From Leptolyngbya ohadii IS1 (GTDB lineage: Bacteria; Cyanobacteriota; Cyanobacteriia; Elainellales; Elainellaceae): DNA of 64,000 bases. The translations under genes and the position numbers were made by a program. The stretch spans positions 989,501 to 1,053,500 of the forward strand of contig NZ_NKFP01000001.1 of NCBI RefSeq assembly GCF_002215035.1, read 5' to 3'. Shown here in pieces: positions 44,994-54,758 of the stretch. The notes beneath the pieces are model-generated. The model did no database searches and was not told where the DNA came from. It saw only the letters and a program-made list of their open reading frames with translations. Within the stretch, counting starts at the first letter, position 1. Every line of letters begins with the position of its first letter.

Positions 44994-47012
44994 ATGGCAG
45001 TAGAGAAGAAGGTGGACTACGACATCACAGCAATTGCTGACACCAGCAGCTTCGCAACATTTGAATTCAGTCCCACCGGCGTCCCTCTTGCGACTGCACC
45101 TGCAATCAACGACTCAGGCGAAATAGCGTTTTGGGGTGCCACTCATTCCCAGGAGGCGGGCATTTTTGTTGGCAATGGTGATTCTCTGACCTCCATCGCC
45201 AGTACAGCAGGAGACTTTAGCTTTCTAGGGGTTGGTCCTTCCCTTAATAATCAGGGTAGGGTTACCTTCTTAGCGGGCTTAGACAATGGCGATACAGGCT
45301 ATTTTACGGGCGATGGCACGACCATTACTCGCATTGCAGATAGTTCTGGTTCCTTTAATTTTCAACGCATTCCCACCCTCGACAACCTCTTCGGCGAACC
45401 TGCTATTAATAATCGGGGCAAAGTCGCATTTCGAGCTGATCTAGATCAGGGTGGAAAGGGCATTTTTACCAGCACCAGAGGCAACACGCGCACGATCGCA
45501 GATTTTAACAGTGGGCTGACAACCTTTGGAATTGCGCCCGATTTGAATGAGCGAGGCACTGTTGTTTTCTCCGCAGGAACTACCCCCGTTCCAGGCACGA
45601 TCGAGGTAGAGGGGCAGCAGGTTCCAATCGCAGAACTGTTTCAAAATGCAGGCATTTTTACAGAGCGGAATGAGCGATTAACGACGATCGCAGATTCCGG
45701 CGATGGATTGATTCTTTTTGGCAGCTCGCCCGCCACCAATAACGAAGGAACGGCTGCATTCATCGGTGTTTCTGCAACTGGAACAGTGGGTGTGTTTACA
45801 GGGAATGGAGGTGACTTAAATTCCATTGCAGATAGTGCAGGTTCCTTGCAATCGTTTCGGGGAGTGGACATCAACAATGCTGGACAAGTAGCCTATCTGG
45901 CAGACTTTGATGCGGGCGGCAGCGCCATTTTCGTGGGACAGCAGGAGGTCATTGCCACAGGGGATCAGCTACTCGGTTCAACAGTTGTTGATTTGAACTT
46001 TTTGAATAAAGGACTCAACAATCAGGATTCAGTGGCGTTCTGGGCGAAGCTAGCAGATGGTCGCTCTGGTGTCTTCCGAGCTGATGAGGACAATCACTTC
46101 CAGTTGCCCTTCTCTCAACAGCCGTTTTCCCTCAACATCAAGCATTTCGAAACAACGATCGCATCCGACGGAGACCAGGCAGATATTTATTATCCTCAAT
46201 TGCCTCGGTTCCTTCGCAATACAGTGGAGTTGCCGATCGCGTTAATGCTACAGGGTGCGCTGGTAGATAAATCAGACTACTCTAACTTTGCTTCCCAGGT
46301 TGCGAGCTATGGCTTTGTAGTAGTTGTACCAAACAATGAGCGGACACTGATTGGACCTGGCGGTCAACCGTTTACTGGTCTATTTCCTGAACAGGAACAG
46401 GTCAATCAGGTGCTTGAGCAGATGCGGGTAGAAGACCAGAATCCCTCCTCTCCAATTTTCAAAATTGTGGATACGGATCAATTGGGATTGTTAGGGCATT
46501 CTTTTGGTGGTGGTGCAGGATTAGGAGCAACGCAGGAAGAGTTTTGCCTGCCCGGCATTTGCTCAGGAAACTACACGCGCCCGCCGGAGCTAAAAGCTGG
46601 TGTTTTTTATGGCACAAACTTTCGCAATCAGCAAACTGGTGAATTCCTCCCAATCGACAATGATGATATTCCAATTGGCTTGATTGTAGGAAGTTTGGAT
46701 AGTGTGGCACTACCCGCTGCTAGTCAGGCAACTTACGATCAAATTCTCAATCCCCCCAAAGCGCTGATTACGGTTGCAGGGGCAAATCATTATGGCATCA
46801 CCAATGAGGATAACCCCCTCCGTGAACCAAATCGCCCGACATTAGATCAGGCTACGGCAACAGAAACGATCGCGCGCTGGAGTGGGCTATTCTTGAGAGC
46901 TAGTATGCTGGGCAATCAGCAGGTGTTGGATGCGCTCTTCCGTGTTGGAGATGCGCTTGATCCGAATGTGAGTATTATCAGTCAAACCCAGGCAACCTTG
47001 AAAGTGGCTTAA
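44994..47012 (+). CDS. Propeller-like repeat protein fused to an alpha/beta hydrolase
   Basis: A 672-residue protein started at the ATG at 44994, six bases after GAGGAAG. Residues 1-370 are tandem repeats of the NxxGxVAF type (APAINDSGEIAFWGA, PSLNNQGRVTFLAGL, PAINNRGKVAFRADL, DINNAGQVAYLADF), which form propeller blades in secreted proteins. Residues about 390-672 are an alpha/beta hydrolase of the chlorophyllase/polyester hydrolase type: LPIALMLQGALVDKSDY, DQLGLLGHSFGGGAGLG with the nucleophile S503, and VAGANHYGITNED with the likely catalytic His. No signal peptide is seen, so the location is unclear. Confidence 0.83.
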   Translation: MAVEKKVDYDITAIADTSSFATFEFSPTGVPLATAPAINDSGEIAFWGATHSQEAGIFVGNGDSLTSIASTAGDFSFLGVGPSLNNQGRVTFLAGLDNGDTGYFTGDGTTITRIADSSGSFNFQRIPTLDNLFGEPAINNRGKVAFRADLDQGGKGIFTSTRGNTRTIADFNSGLTTFGIAPDLNERGTVVFSAGTTPVPGTIEVEGQQVPIAELFQNAGIFTERNERLTTIADSGDGLILFGSSPATNNEGTAAFIGVSATGTVGVFTGNGGDLNSIADSAGSLQSFRGVDINNAGQVAYLADFDAGGSAIFVGQQEVIATGDQLLGSTVVDLNFLNKGLNNQDSVAFWAKLADGRSGVFRADEDNHFQLPFSQQPFSLNIKHFETTIASDGDQADIYYPQLPRFLRNTVELPIALMLQGALVDKSDYSNFASQVASYGFVVVVPNNERTLIGPGGQPFTGLFPEQEQVNQVLEQMRVEDQNPSSPIFKIVDTDQLGLLGHSFGGGAGLGATQEEFCLPGICSGNYTRPPELKAGVFYGTNFRNQQTGEFLPIDNDDIPIGLIVGSLDSVALPAASQATYDQILNPPKALITVAGANHYGITNEDNPLREPNRPTLDQATATETIARWSGLFLRASMLGNQQVLDALFRVGDALDPNVSIISQTQATLKVA

Positions 47013-48114
47013 ATTGAGCGAACCTTACTGAATGCCGACAGGATATCAAAGATAGAGCCTTGCGACAGAAGTAAGAGAAACTGTCAGATTTAGGCACTCA
47101 AATCACAGCTTTTTTGCCATTTTCATCCGTATTAGCCGAACCTTAGTCTGCCACTTCAATTAAACTGAACCTAAATCAGGAATGTGCAACGAAGATGCGG
47201 ATTGTGAGTGTAGAACTTACAAAATTGACACTGAAGTAGGTAGTAGGGATTGGGTGGACTGAACATTTGCGGATTCAGATTGGGGCATTCCTAGTGTTTC
47301 CTGCACTCACGCCTAAAACACCTCCCGCTTCCTGCTTGCAGTTCTGGGAATTCTTTGAGTTCTGAGCAGCAAAATTCCCAGAACCGATCGAGGGAATACC
47401 TGGATGGTGTTGCACGCTCCAGGCTCAAGCCCTACTCAGAGATTGCAAGGGACAACTACTTCAGAAAAGGAAGCGACCTGGCATTATCGCTTACCAGGTC
47501 GGCATCTACAGCTTTGGTTGATTGCGAGGCTCAATACCTTTACGGTGATCCATTGCATCCCATCGCCTCCCTGTATGCGCTTCGTCAACACTGTTACCAA
47601 TGTTCACGTAACACTCGGTATCTGGTACCTCGCCTAGGCTTTCAGACTCAGGACTTTCACCTGCTAGACAAAGCCGAGCAATGCTTCGGCGCGCCTACGG
47701 CGCAACCCTCCGGTTGGTCCAACGATAATCAACTGGAGATAATGCAGCCATTGTCCCTGTGCTAGCTCTAGAAATTTCGACTTGTTCAAGCCGCGCGTGA
47801 CATTAAAGTCAATGTTTTTTGTGGTAATGATTAATCCTGATGACCAATCAAGTGGGGTACAGATTTCAGTTCATTTTTTCGAGTGAAACCCTAATCCTTC
47901 CGTTTAGCTTATTGAGAAAATTCAACCCTATTAAGAACTGAGGTTTGAGTACTCAGTTCTGACAGTCTTCTTCCGCCTGACCCAGGTGCAGCATGGCAGG
48001 AATTAACAAGCCGATACCGCTGTAGTAGTCGTTGTTATACCAACTGAAGAAGGATTGACAGAAGGCACAGCAGCTTCAATCGAATCAAACTGCTGAGGAA
48101 ACTGGGTTGGAACC
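47013..48114. other. Gene-poor stretch with a probable intron remnant
   Basis: About 1.1 kb between the hydrolase and the DUF433 gene. It holds the group II intron-like segment (47395-47725) and otherwise no convincing gene. A 136-residue frame at 47355 overlaps the structured RNA-like part and is not supported. Confidence 0.55.
47395..47725 (-). ncRNA. Group II intron-like RNA remnant
   Basis: On the minus strand the sequence carries AGCAGGTGAAAGTCCTGAGT, then AAAGCCTAGGCGAGG, GTGTTACGTGAACATTGG and AACAGTGTTGACGAAGC. These match my recollection of domain I of bacterial group II introns, especially the GGTGAAAGTCCTG hallmark. No reverse transcriptase ORF and no domain V is seen, so it is a 5' fragment. 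The call rests on motif memory, not alignment. Confidence 0.42.
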
Positions 48115-48351
48115 CTAGCTCTCCAAGTTCTCAGCGATCGCCTCATCAATTTCCTCAGTGTTTTGAGCATAGTAAGTGCGGGCAGCTTTCAAGTCGTCTC
48201 GGGTCAACTGAGGGTAGTCGCTAAGTAAGTTTGCCTCCGAGCATCCCTGCCTTTGTAAAGCAATTAACTGCCACACCGGAATCTGCGTCCGCCCGATACA
48301 AGCAGCTCCATTGCAGATTCCAGCAGTCTTTCTGATTTTTGTCGGTGCCAT
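48115..48351 (-). CDS. DUF433 domain protein
   Basis: A 78-residue protein (start MAPTKIRKTAG at 48351, after GTGGAG) with the family core IPVWQLIALQRQGCSEANLL then SDYPQLTRDDLKAARTYYAQ. DUF433 proteins resemble antitoxin-type helix-turn-helix proteins and usually sit beside a small PIN-like (DUF5615) toxin. No such toxin overlaps or follows here, so this is a solitary copy or the surviving half of a module. Confidence 0.85.
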   Translation of the reverse strand: MAPTKIRKTAGICNGAACIGRTQIPVWQLIALQRQGCSEANLLSDYPQLTRDDLKAARTYYAQNTEEIDEAIAENLES

Positions 48352-48363
48352 ATCTTGCTCCAC

Positions 48364-48939
48364 TAATCTTGTGATTTGGCTTGTTCTGAACTCGCTATCA
48401 GTAGGGCGATCGAGTTCAGATGTTCAGGTGTGAGCTGGGCAATCATGGCTCAGCTACAGGCTCAGACATCAGGATTTCAAGTCGCAGTTTTACGATTTGC
48501 AATTCATCATGATGCAGAGAATTACTCCTCTTTCATGGTGACACATAAGATCAATAAAGGTGGGGTGATGCAGCAGGGTGGGATAAGAAAATGCGTTAGC
48601 TGACACTCTACTTTACCGGATGTTTCAACCCAGATGTCTGCTTGATAAAACTCTCCCTGCTGTAACTTAAAACCACCGAACAAGTCCCACCCACACTTCA
48701 AGCACAGGGCAATATCTCAGCTCTGTTAACTTCCAGTCAAACTGAGGCATGTCTTTAGTACGAAGTATGAAATTCCGCTTCTCTCGCCCTGCGATCGTTG
48801 TCCTGGTTCTACTCCAGGTGGCGATCGCACCGCGCTCTTGGCGGCGCGTAGCGGCAAGCCGATCGATTTTGCCTTAATCCTGAGTGCGTGGCAGGATTAT
48901 TTTTGTGTAAAACTGAAAACTGTCGTTACATCAATCAAA
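48364..48939. other. Gene-poor stretch
   Basis: About 575 bp between the DUF433 and oxygenase genes. It contains a 42-residue frame at 48749-48877 with a signal-peptide-like core (FSRPAIVVLVLLQVAIAP), possibly the cut N-terminus of an exported protein. Nothing else is recognisable. Confidence 0.45.
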
Positions 48940-49647
48940 ATGCCCATTGAAACCTGGTTTCCGCTGGCGATTTATTATGAGGATTTGCCAGATGCCTCGA
49001 AACATCGACAACGTTTGATTGAAGCAGTCCTGGCGCTAGAACAGGAAGGGATAGAACCCCAGAATTATCCTGAGATGGCTTGGACAGGCGATATTCACGG
49101 TGTCAACCAAATTCATACCCATCCAGCTTTTAGTTGGATTGTGGAACAGGTTGAGCAGCACACAATGACGTATCTCGAAAGCACCGGCATCGATCTCAGC
49201 AAAGTGGATTTATATATTCAAAGAGCATGGCCCATTGTCTCTCGTACTGGACAGGAAGTTGGAGCGCATTGCCACAACACGGCTCATGTCAGCGCAGTTT
49301 ACTATATTCAAGTTCCCACAGATGAGATGAGCGACCCAGGGAGTCTCCTGTTTTTCAATGATGCGCGGGTGAATGAAGTGTGTCCGGGATTGGGCAGTGA
49401 AAACACAGATATTGTCGATGCAGAGAACGATTTCAATCAGCTTTATGTGGCTTACCCGCCTGTCGAAGGGCGATTGCTAATCTTTCCAGCAAAGCAACGC
49501 CATGCAGTTAGCGTGAACGAAACTCAGGAATTACGTCTGTCTCTGTCGTTTGACATTGTGTTGACAGCCACTGGAGAAGTCACAGGTGCATACGAGTTTC
49601 TAAGCCCACCGCCAAATCAGTGGAAAAAATTTAAGACCGATCACTAA
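48940..49647 (+). CDS. 2OG-Fe(II) oxygenase (TIGR02466-type)
   Basis: A 235-residue protein, taken from the ATG at 48940 because the family opening (ETWFPLAIYYEDLPDASKH) starts there; an upstream frame is unsupported. It has WTGDIHGVNQIHTHPAFSWI, then VGAHCHNTAHVSAVYYIQVP with iron-ligand histidines, and GRLLIFPAKQRHAVSVN with the distal His, followed by RLSLSFDI with the likely 2-oxoglutarate-binding Arg. This matches a family of small putative prolyl-hydroxylase-like oxygenases. The next gene, 9 bp on, is also a 2OG-Fe(II) enzyme. Confidence 0.82.
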   Translation: MPIETWFPLAIYYEDLPDASKHRQRLIEAVLALEQEGIEPQNYPEMAWTGDIHGVNQIHTHPAFSWIVEQVEQHTMTYLESTGIDLSKVDLYIQRAWPIVSRTGQEVGAHCHNTAHVSAVYYIQVPTDEMSDPGSLLFFNDARVNEVCPGLGSENTDIVDAENDFNQLYVAYPPVEGRLLIFPAKQRHAVSVNETQELRLSLSFDIVLTATGEVTGAYEFLSPPPNQWKKFKTDH

Positions 49648-49656
49648 ACGGGGTCA

Positions 49657-50253
49657 TTGAGTCAATTGTCTACGATTTCACTTTCCTTACCGGACGCAGA
49701 TATCATTCTCTACCCATCGCTGTTGGATGAGTCAGACTGCACTCACTTCCTCACTGAACTCACTCAAACGGTTCAGTGGCGGCAGGACTCGATCACAATC
49801 TATGGACGCTCTCTGCCGCAGCCTCGACTCACTGCCTGGTATGGCGACCCTGGCAAGTCCTACACTTACTCTGGCATTACGATGCATCCGGTTCCCTGGA
49901 CACCCACACTTCTGGCATTGAAAGCAAAAGTAGATGCTGTTGCAGGCGCTGTGTTTAATAGCGTGCTGCTGAATCTGTACCGTGACGGGAACGACAGTAT
50001 GGGATGGCACAGCGATGATGAACCCGAATTAGGACTGAACCCGACAATTGGCTCGCTGAGTTTGGGGGGAACCCGACGATTCCTGCTCCGGCACCGATTT
50101 CAAAAAGAATTAAAACATCAACTGGAATTAACATCCGGCAGCTTTTTGATTATGCAGGGCACGACGCAACACTACTGGCAGCATCAAGTCCCTAAAACCA
50201 AACGTCCCGTGCCGCCGCGAATAAACCTGACCTTTCGAGTCATATCCGAATAA
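49657..50253 (+). CDS. AlkB-like 2OG-Fe(II) dioxygenase
   Basis: A 198-residue protein from a TTG start 9 bp after the previous stop. The AlkB fold is clear: TAWYGDPGKSYTYSGITMHP, LLNLYRDGNDSMGWHSDDEP with iron ligands H118 and D120, SLSLGGTRRFLLRHR, then QHQVPKTKRPVPPRINLTFR with H176 and a 2-oxoglutarate-binding Arg. AlkB-type enzymes remove alkyl groups from DNA or RNA by oxidation. Close spacing to the preceding oxygenase suggests one transcript. DNA polymerase IV lies 850 bp further on the same strand. Confidence 0.88.
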   Translation: MSQLSTISLSLPDADIILYPSLLDESDCTHFLTELTQTVQWRQDSITIYGRSLPQPRLTAWYGDPGKSYTYSGITMHPVPWTPTLLALKAKVDAVAGAVFNSVLLNLYRDGNDSMGWHSDDEPELGLNPTIGSLSLGGTRRFLLRHRFQKELKHQLELTSGSFLIMQGTTQHYWQHQVPKTKRPVPPRINLTFRVISE

Positions 50254-50483
50254 CAACATCAAAAATTTGAGCTTGTTTCCAGTCTTCCAATCTGAACCGA
50301 TGGGAGCAAGACATATCATAGCCCTGAAGATAAATTAGGGAACGCGATCGCACAAGCCATTTGGATGATCACAACAATTATCGAGATTGAGCTGAAAGAT
50401 GAATTGCCGTGAAAATTTGCGGGTAAGCTAAAAGTAATCTCAAAAAAAGTTATCATTAACCTCCAAAAACAGTCCCTTCAGCT

Positions 50484-51077
50484 ATGCCCCGTACTCGTTC
50501 ACAAACTGCGTCTAAAATTGCTCCCGATGCCATCGCTCAACTCAATTCAGTCTTTGATGCCCTGCCTGAAAAGCCCAGAGACACCTATACGTTGCGTCAG
50601 GCAGTCACTCTACTATACGCACCGCTTCTGACTGCCCTGAGCCGGGGATACAGCTACGAAGAGATTGCTGTCATTCTGTCAGAGCAGGAGATTCCCATTT
50701 CTGCTCTTTCCCTGAAACGTTATCTGTCCCTTAGCAAGAGCGAGCAAACCCAAACATCATCGGGTCAGGGCAGGCGGCGTAGACGTAAGCAAGAGGCATC
50801 GGTCGAAGCTGCCCCAGAACTTGCAGAGAGTACGGCAAGCTCAATCGAATCCCCCACTCAACTAGATCCGGAACCGGCTCCCAAACGGCGCGGTCGATCT
50901 AAAGCCGCACCTTCAGAGCAGCCCACGCTAGAAGCTCCTGTCACTGTCCCTGCTGATCCTCAACCAGAGCCAGAAGCGATACCCAAACGACGCGGCAGGA
51001 CGAGTAAAACCGCAGCTAAATCAAAACCCGCAGTACGCACCACGACTCGTACCCGCAAAGGGCGTGGACGCGAATAA
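50484..51077 (+). CDS. Basic protein with PKRRGR repeats, function unknown
   Basis: A 197-residue protein. Residues about 15-85 look like a helical DNA-binding head (YTLRQAVTLLYAPLLTALSR, GYSYEEIAVILSEQEIPISA, LSLKRYLSLSK). The rest is a Pro/Ala/Glu linker with basic patches GQGRRRRRKQ, PAPKRRGRSKA, IPKRRGRTSK and RTRKGRGRE, similar to AT-hook-like or histone-like tails. This points to DNA or RNA binding. It precedes the polymerase IV gene by 25 bp and is probably co-transcribed with it. Confidence 0.68.
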   Translation: MPRTRSQTASKIAPDAIAQLNSVFDALPEKPRDTYTLRQAVTLLYAPLLTALSRGYSYEEIAVILSEQEIPISALSLKRYLSLSKSEQTQTSSGQGRRRRRKQEASVEAAPELAESTASSIESPTQLDPEPAPKRRGRSKAAPSEQPTLEAPVTVPADPQPEPEAIPKRRGRTSKTAAKSKPAVRTTTRTRKGRGRE

Positions 51078-51102
51078 TTAGCAGGTATAATCAAAAGCTG
51101 CA

Positions 51103-52227
51103 ATGTCAGCAGTGAGGAAGATTATCCACGTCGATATGGATGCGTTTTATGCCTCGGTCGAGCAACGGGATGAGCCGAGATACCGGGGCAAACCGATTGT
51201 TGTGGGCGGTTCTCCCAACAAGCGTGGTGCGGTAGCCGCTGCTAGCTATGAGGCAAGACGATACGGCATTCATTCTGCCATGCCTTCTCGCACCGCTCAT
51301 CAAAAGTGCCCCCATCTCATCTTCGTTAAACCTCGCTTTGAGGTGTATCGCCGCATCTCATTGCAGATTCGAGAAATCTTCTACCGCTACACCGACTGGG
51401 TAGAGCCGCTTGCCCTGGATGAAGCCTACCTCGATGTCACCCAAAACAAGTTCGATATCCCTTCTGCTACCTGGATTGCTCAAACTATTAAGCAAGAGAT
51501 CTACGAAGAGACAGGACTGACCGCTTCTGCCGGAGTTTCCATCAACAAGTTCCTGGCAAAAGTGGCTTCGGGCATGGATAAGCCGAATGGTCTATTTATT
51601 ATTCCTCCCGAAGAGGCGATCGCGTTTGTAGAACAGTTACCGATCGAGCAGTTTTACGGGGTAGGGCAAGTTACAGCCGCAAAGATGCACAAGCTCGGTA
51701 TTCAAACGGGAGCCGACCTGAAGCAATGGAGCTTAAGAGATCTGGTGCATCACTTCGGTAAGGTGGGGCAATACTATTACAAAATTGCCAGAGCGGAAGA
51801 CGATCGTCCTGGGCAGCCCAACCGCATTCGTAAGTCGATCGGCGCAGAAATTAGCTATGACCCGGATTTGGATAGTCGGGCTGAAATTGAAACGGCACTG
51901 GAAGAAGTGGCAGAAACCCTCCTGCGGCGACTCGATAGCCAGCAGGCAACCGGGCGAACCCTGACACTCAAAGTGAAATACGCGGACTACCAGCAGATCA
52001 CGCGCAGTCGAACACTCCTGGTTCCGATTCAGGAACGACCGGGCACCGATGCCCGCAGCCCTGCGGGATCGATCCTTTTGGCTGTCGCCCAGGAATTGTT
52101 GGCGACGACCGCGATCGAAGAAAAGGCAGTCCGGCTTCTGGGGTTGACGGTTTCAAACCTGATGGGTGAGACTCAGGAACAGTTTGTGCAGCTTTGCCTG
52201 AGTCTTTATGCAAATGAGGAGCAATAA
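51103..52227 (+). CDS. dinB: DNA polymerase IV (Y family)
   Basis: A 374-residue translesion polymerase. It opens with KIIHVDMDAFYASVEQRDEP, the first catalytic aspartate and the steric-gate region, has PLALDEAYLDVTQ near residue 105 with the catalytic Asp-Glu pair, and a thumb helix-hairpin-helix around FYGVGQVTAAKMHKLGIQTG. The little-finger domain ends with the LLGLTVSNLMG motif. The protein copies past damaged bases with low fidelity. The end lacks an obvious beta-clamp peptide. It follows a basic DNA-binding-like protein in the same direction. Confidence 0.95.
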   Translation: MSAVRKIIHVDMDAFYASVEQRDEPRYRGKPIVVGGSPNKRGAVAAASYEARRYGIHSAMPSRTAHQKCPHLIFVKPRFEVYRRISLQIREIFYRYTDWVEPLALDEAYLDVTQNKFDIPSATWIAQTIKQEIYEETGLTASAGVSINKFLAKVASGMDKPNGLFIIPPEEAIAFVEQLPIEQFYGVGQVTAAKMHKLGIQTGADLKQWSLRDLVHHFGKVGQYYYKIARAEDDRPGQPNRIRKSIGAEISYDPDLDSRAEIETALEEVAETLLRRLDSQQATGRTLTLKVKYADYQQITRSRTLLVPIQERPGTDARSPAGSILLAVAQELLATTAIEEKAVRLLGLTVSNLMGETQEQFVQLCLSLYANEEQ

Positions 52228-52490
52228 AAAGCCCTCAATTGCCTGGGTTGAGAGCAAAGCGTCTAAGAGATGGATGGACAGAGAGGATGAAAGGTAGATT
52301 TATTTGAATAGAAGTATTGTCTTCAAGGTTAGGGTCTGGTCATCGTAATTTCTTTCTATCGGGCGGCAGAGACCTTATTACAGTGGCAGGTTCAAAGAGA
52401 GCTGACCTGTTTAGCGATCTGACAAAAACCCGACCAGCGACAGCTAATAGGGAGATTTGGTGTGTTACGTGCCCAAGGGTAATTTTTGAT

Positions 52491-52690
52491 CTATCCTGCG
52501 ACCGTCTCCTTGAACAGTTTGCCTGCGGAGAACGCTGGAACAGTGCTTGCCGGAATGGTCATACTCTCGCCCGTTTTGGGATTTCTGCCTTCCCGTTCCT
52601 GGCGCTGCCGCGCTTCAAATGTGCCAAAGCCAACGAGCGTCACTTTTTCTCCACCCGCGATCACTTCCATAATCGATTCAGTCAGCAGAC
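52491..52690 (-). pseudogene. HU DNA-binding protein, N-terminus removed by an IS
   Basis: The surviving 65 residues are the C-terminal part of [42 protein letters not shown] and [19 protein letters not shown]. The first 27 or so residues (helix 1) are missing. The frame enters the IS5 end at 52691, and the lost part is not found on the far side of the element. Without helix 1 it cannot fold as a normal HU dimer. Confidence 0.9.
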
Positions 52691-53728
52691 TGAATCGGAA
52701 ATAGAGTAGGCTAAGAGGCAGGTGCAGAGAACAGAGACAGGGCAGGAACAACGCTGAGCTATGCCAAAGTGAAGAATAAACCCCGCGTGCTGCAAAGCTT
52801 GACCGGACTGAGTGTGAGCGAGTTTGAGCAACTGTTTGTGAGCTTTGAGCAGGCATGGCAGAACTATCTAGAGCAACATCACATCCAAGCACCGAGGGCA
52901 AGACGCTATGGCGGTGGGCGCAAACCGCAGTTGCAAGACAGTCGGGATAAGCTGCTGTTTATCCTGGTGTACTTCCGACTGTACCCGACGCAGGAAGTGC
53001 AAGGCTTTTTGTTTGGCATTGGGCAACCGCAAGCGCATGAGTGGGTGCACAAGCTGACCCCAATCCTGCACAAAGCGTTGGGATACGAAAAACAATTGCC
53101 CGAACGCAGTCCTTGGCGATTGGAGCGGGTGCTGAAGGAATACCCCATGCTGGAATTGATCATCGACGGTACCGAGCGGCGCATCACTCGCCCCCAAGAT
53201 AAAGAGGAGCGCAAGCAGTATTACAGCGGCAAGAAGAAGACCTTCACGGTGAAGAATTTGGTCATCACTCAGCGTAAAGGCAAGGTGCTGTACCTGAGTG
53301 ACACGTATGAGGGAAAGAAACATGACAAAGCGATTTGTGACGAGGAGGATTACCGTTTTCCCAAAGGCATCCAGTTGTGGAAAGATACCGGCTTTCAGGG
53401 CTATGAACCCGCAGGGGTAAAGACGCATCAACCGAAGAAGAAACCCCGCAACGGCGAATGAAGTGAGGCAGACAAACAGCGCAATCAAGCGATATCACGG
53501 GAACGGGTAGAGATTGAGCATCACATCGGGGGCATCAAGCGGTGCAATATTGTGGTGCATCCCCTCAGGACTCGAACGGATCGCTTTACCGATGCGGTCA
53601 TGGAAATTGCTTGTGGGCTGCACAACTTCCGGTTAGCTCAGCGCCAGCAGACAGTTGCCTAACGCTAATAGAGGGCAGAGAGACAAACTGTTTTTCCTGC
53701 TTACCTTCTCCTTCCTATTTCCGATTAA
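52691..53728 (+). mobile_element. IS5-family insertion sequence
   Basis: About 1.04 kb with inverted ends, TGAATCGGAAATAG on the left and its counterpart TTAATCGGAAATAG (reverse strand) at 53715-53728. It carries a DDE_Tnp_4-type transposase and lies in the HU gene. No clear target duplication can be matched because the HU part beyond the right end is missing. Confidence 0.85.
52769..53662 (+). pseudogene. IS5-family transposase with one internal stop
   Basis: From a GTG start the frame gives a helical head ([18 protein letters not shown]), a DDE-type core with LELIIDGTERRITRPQDK and YLSDTYEGKKHDKAICDEED, and then a TGA at 53459-53461. The same frame continues intact (SEADKQRNQAISRERVEIEH, IGGIKRCNIVVHPLRTRT) to the TAA at 53660. 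One base change would restore it, so it is a recent loss. The final catalytic Glu lies after the stop. Confidence 0.88.
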
Positions 53729-54758
53729 GGCTATTTAAGGGGGTAAGGAGAGAGAAGCCGTTACTAAGTGCAAAGTGAAAGAACAAGTGTAGATATAATC
53801 AGTCTTTCAGCCTCCTAATCCTCTATCCTTAATTGGCTGTGCTACTAGCTCTAGAACCAGAAGTGTTGAATTAAGTCATAAAACTTCATATTTGCTCAGA
53901 CAAGCGTGGCTGGGAGCAAATCATAGCTCCAGTGAACGATGGAGCAGCGGCGACTCAATTCTAATTGCAAATAGCGAAACTTATCCAGCAATCGCTGCCC
54001 ATAAAACGCCGGAATTTCCATCAACTCTAAAATCAAATACGCAATCAAGACCATGTAGATTTGCATCGTCACACCGTTGACGTTTTTGCTAATCAAACGG
54101 TCGAGTTTGAGGTGCATTTTCAAAAACTTCCACAGAATCTCGATCTGCCATCGGTTGCGATAAATCTCACCAATCTCTTCATTCGCCATCTTCTCTAAAT
54201 TGGTAGCCAAGCGAAACTCACTTCGGCTCTCAAGGTCGCAAAACCAAACGATCCGATAGCGGTCATGGTCCAGTTCGGTTTTCATGTTGTTTTTGATCCG
54301 TACCACAAAGCGTGTTTGAGTGCTGCTAAGTTCATCGAGTAAATCCCAACTTGAAAAGCCCCTATCCATGATTCCAACGCCGTTTTCGGGAATCATACTG
54401 TTGAGCATCTCGGCAAAACGAGCGTCATGTCCTTGTCCAAAATGAATCAAGCATTCGGTTGGATTACCCTGGGTCAAGTTGATACCATTGAGCAATTTAA
54501 CCTGGTGATATTCCTGTTCCCAAAACAACTTGCTCGTCAAGCTAATGACCGTGGAATCAATTGGAACGAGCATTTGTGCTGTTGCTGGGTGTCGTCGCTT
54601 CAACTGTTCAAGCAATTCCACATAGATGCGACAAAAGTTCTCCCCTTGCCGAGTTTTGCAGGCTTTGGAAAAGGTCGAGATATCGACTGCAATTCCGGTG
54701 TGATTCAGTCGATAAAACAGGTCTCTCATGCTCGTCAAACTCGCGTCGAGCACAAAGG

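Noticed and set aside
47355-47765. A 136-residue plus-strand frame
   Set aside because: It overlaps the group II intron-like segment, has no similarity, and its codon pattern is poor.
48376-48603. A 75-residue plus-strand frame
   Set aside because: No similarity, no ribosome-binding site, in a gene-poor gap.
52317-52709. A 130-residue plus-strand frame opposite the HU fragment
   Set aside because: The minus strand clearly encodes HU residues here.
42341-53461. Recoding of TGA as Trp in this genome
   Set aside because: Only IS genes show it. Host genes use TGA as an ordinary stop, for example the J-wedge gene.
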